NCBI RefSeq assembly: GCF_037969765.1
Contig: NZ_CP150207.1
Span: forward strand, 1,164,001 to 1,228,000
DNA length: 64,000 nucleotides
Direction of reading: 5' to 3'
DNA from: Paenibacillus sp. FSL W8-0186
Lineage (GTDB): Bacteria > Bacillota > Bacilli > Paenibacillales > Paenibacillaceae
Within the stretch, counting starts at the first letter, position 1. Each line of letters opens with the position of its first letter. The notes under the pieces are model-generated. The model made no database searches. It saw only the letters and a program-made list of their open reading frames with translations, and had not been told where the DNA came from. The translations under genes and the position numbers were made by a program. This document shows positions 63,036 through 64,000 of the stretch, one piece after another.

Positions 63036-64000
63036 CTAACGCGAATGCACCCTCTTACCCTGCACCCACACCTCGCGGATATGCTCAGGCCTAACCAGAT
63101 ACATTATTTTCTGGAACACGTCGTCCAAGTTTTCATCTTCATTAAAAATCGGCAATTTGGCGGATGGCAGCTTGGTATCGATCACTTGTACGTCCCAGGC
63201 ATTATTTTCTTCAATCCGGCCGATGGGAAGGCTTAAGCTCTCACCGCCGCCAGCAGTGGCCAGGTAGAATGCCTCATGGATCGTAATTCGCGATCCGGGT
63301 ACGCCTCGTTCGCTGGCCGGAAGGGAGGTATTCACGCCGTCCTCCAGCATTCTCGAAGAGATGACCGCTTGTCTGATGTTATCGTACAGGCTAGGCGAGA
63401 AGCCTCCCGAAATATCCGAGCCGAGTCCGATCTCGACGTTTTTGGAATGAAGATGAGCGATCGGGATGACGCTATTGGCAAAATAGGCGTTTGAGATGGG
63501 ACAATGGGCAATGGCTGTTCCTGTCTCGGCAAATAAATCTGCATCATGATCATCGAGGAAATTGCAATGAGCCATGACGGATTTGTCACGCAAAAGGCCA
63601 AAATCATTCAGGGCAAAGGCATCGTTCTTCTGGAATCGATCTTGTACATAACCGTGCGCCCAGTCGCTCTCGCTGCAGTGTGATTGAACATACGCATCAT
63701 ATTTGGCGGCCAGCTCTCCGAGGCCCTTCAAAGCTTCGTCCGTACAGCTTGGAATAAACCGCGGCGTTACTACCGGGTAGACGCCTTGCTTCGTGGATTT
63801 GGCTAATTCTTGCACAGCTATAATGAATTCTTCCGTATCTACGAGTGCCGTATGTGTATCCGCGTCGCGATAAAATTCCGGATTTTGCCCGGGATCATCC
63901 ATGACGACCTTGCCGACGAGTCCGCGCTGGCCTTTACCGGCACAGATTTCAGCCAGCAGCAAGCTGGCTTCTTTATGAACCGTTGCAAAATAAAGCGCCG
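63036..64000 (-). CDS. guaD: Guanine deaminase (amidohydrolase), 5' partial
   Basis: The frame is open to the window edge (YFATVHKEASLLL upstream of the first in-frame start), so the N-terminus lies outside. Visible are KVVMDDPGQNPEFY, SHCSESDWAH, SVMAHCNFL and GLGSDISGGFSPSL, with metal-binding His and Asp positions of the amidohydrolase family guanine deaminases. It converts guanine to xanthine and ammonia. Minus-strand gene; the metal-ligand HxH of the N-terminus is beyond the edge. Confidence 0.9.
   Translation of the reverse strand, partial: ALYFATVHKEASLLLAEICAGKGQRGLVGKVVMDDPGQNPEFYRDADTHTALVDTEEFIIAVQELAKSTKQGVYPVVTPRFIPSCTDEALKGLGELAAKYDAYVQSHCSESDWAHGYVQDRFQKNDAFALNDFGLLRDKSVMAHCNFLDDHDADLFAETGTAIAHCPISNAYFANSVIPIAHLHSKNVEIGLGSDISGGFSPSLYDNIRQAVISSRMLEDGVNTSLPASERGVPGSRITIHEAFYLATAGGGESLSLPIGRIEENNAWDVQVIDTKLPSAKLPIFNEDENLDDVFQKIMYLVRPEHIREVWVQGKRVHSR

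Overview
The window looks like a chromosome segment of a spore-forming Bacillales bacterium, most probably Paenibacillus. This is inferred from gene content: YerC, DagK and RlmCD in series, YheC/YheD-type spore-coat ATP-grasp, YitT, DUF4317, Spo0E-like small proteins, GH11 xylanase, SbnA/SbnB. No rRNA, tRNA or CRISPR array was seen. The core is moderately GC-rich. Accessory stretches, mainly 10.4-17.8 kb and parts of 22-31, 39-42 and 46-49 kb, are visibly AT-richer.

Layout. 0-5.3 kb: phosphate transport (DUF47 accessory plus PiT), CorA, UDP-glucose pyrophosphorylase, a GT8 glycosyltransferase with a long basic tail, and a convergent gene with a basic tail. 6.1-10.4 kb: yerC, cbiX-like, dagK, a 600-bp repeat-rich gap, rlmCD. 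10.4-about 17.8 kb: an accessory island whose large serine recombinase overlaps the 3' end of rlmCD antisense. It carries two unrecognised helix-turn-helix-like genes, two hairpin-dense untranslated blocks, a hisD-family gene, and remnants of a sacsin-type ATPase gene. 17.9-39.5 kb: small enzymes with local regulators (TetR, ArsR, LysR), a LysM 5'-nucleotidase, DinB, SDR and GNAT proteins, a frameshifted PD-(D/E)XK nuclease, LLM oxidoreductase/DoxX, NhaC, Dus and a UvrA-like ATPase. 39.5-56 kb: secreted proteins (a PPC-like pair, xylanase, an FGE-like lipoprotein), NupC, dispersed and inverted repeats, and a second, decaying copy of the FGE-lipoprotein/Spo0E-like module next to a broken IS4-type transposase. 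56-64 kb: YitT; a three-gene 2,3-diaminopropionate operon (adenylate-forming enzyme, SbnA, SbnB) divergent from an ATP-grasp gene; a serine hydrolase; and the start-truncated end of guanine deaminase.

The strongest unusual signal is upstream of the hisD-family gene. A good sigma-A promoter is followed by a Shine-Dalgarno, a 17-codon leader peptide containing three consecutive His codons, alternative hairpins, and an intrinsic terminator. This has the architecture of histidine attenuation by ribosome stalling, which would be unusual in a group that mostly uses T-boxes. Next in interest are the stand-alone diaminopropionate operon with its ATP-grasp neighbour, the reciprocally decayed duplicated module, and the structured untranslated blocks of the rlmCD island.
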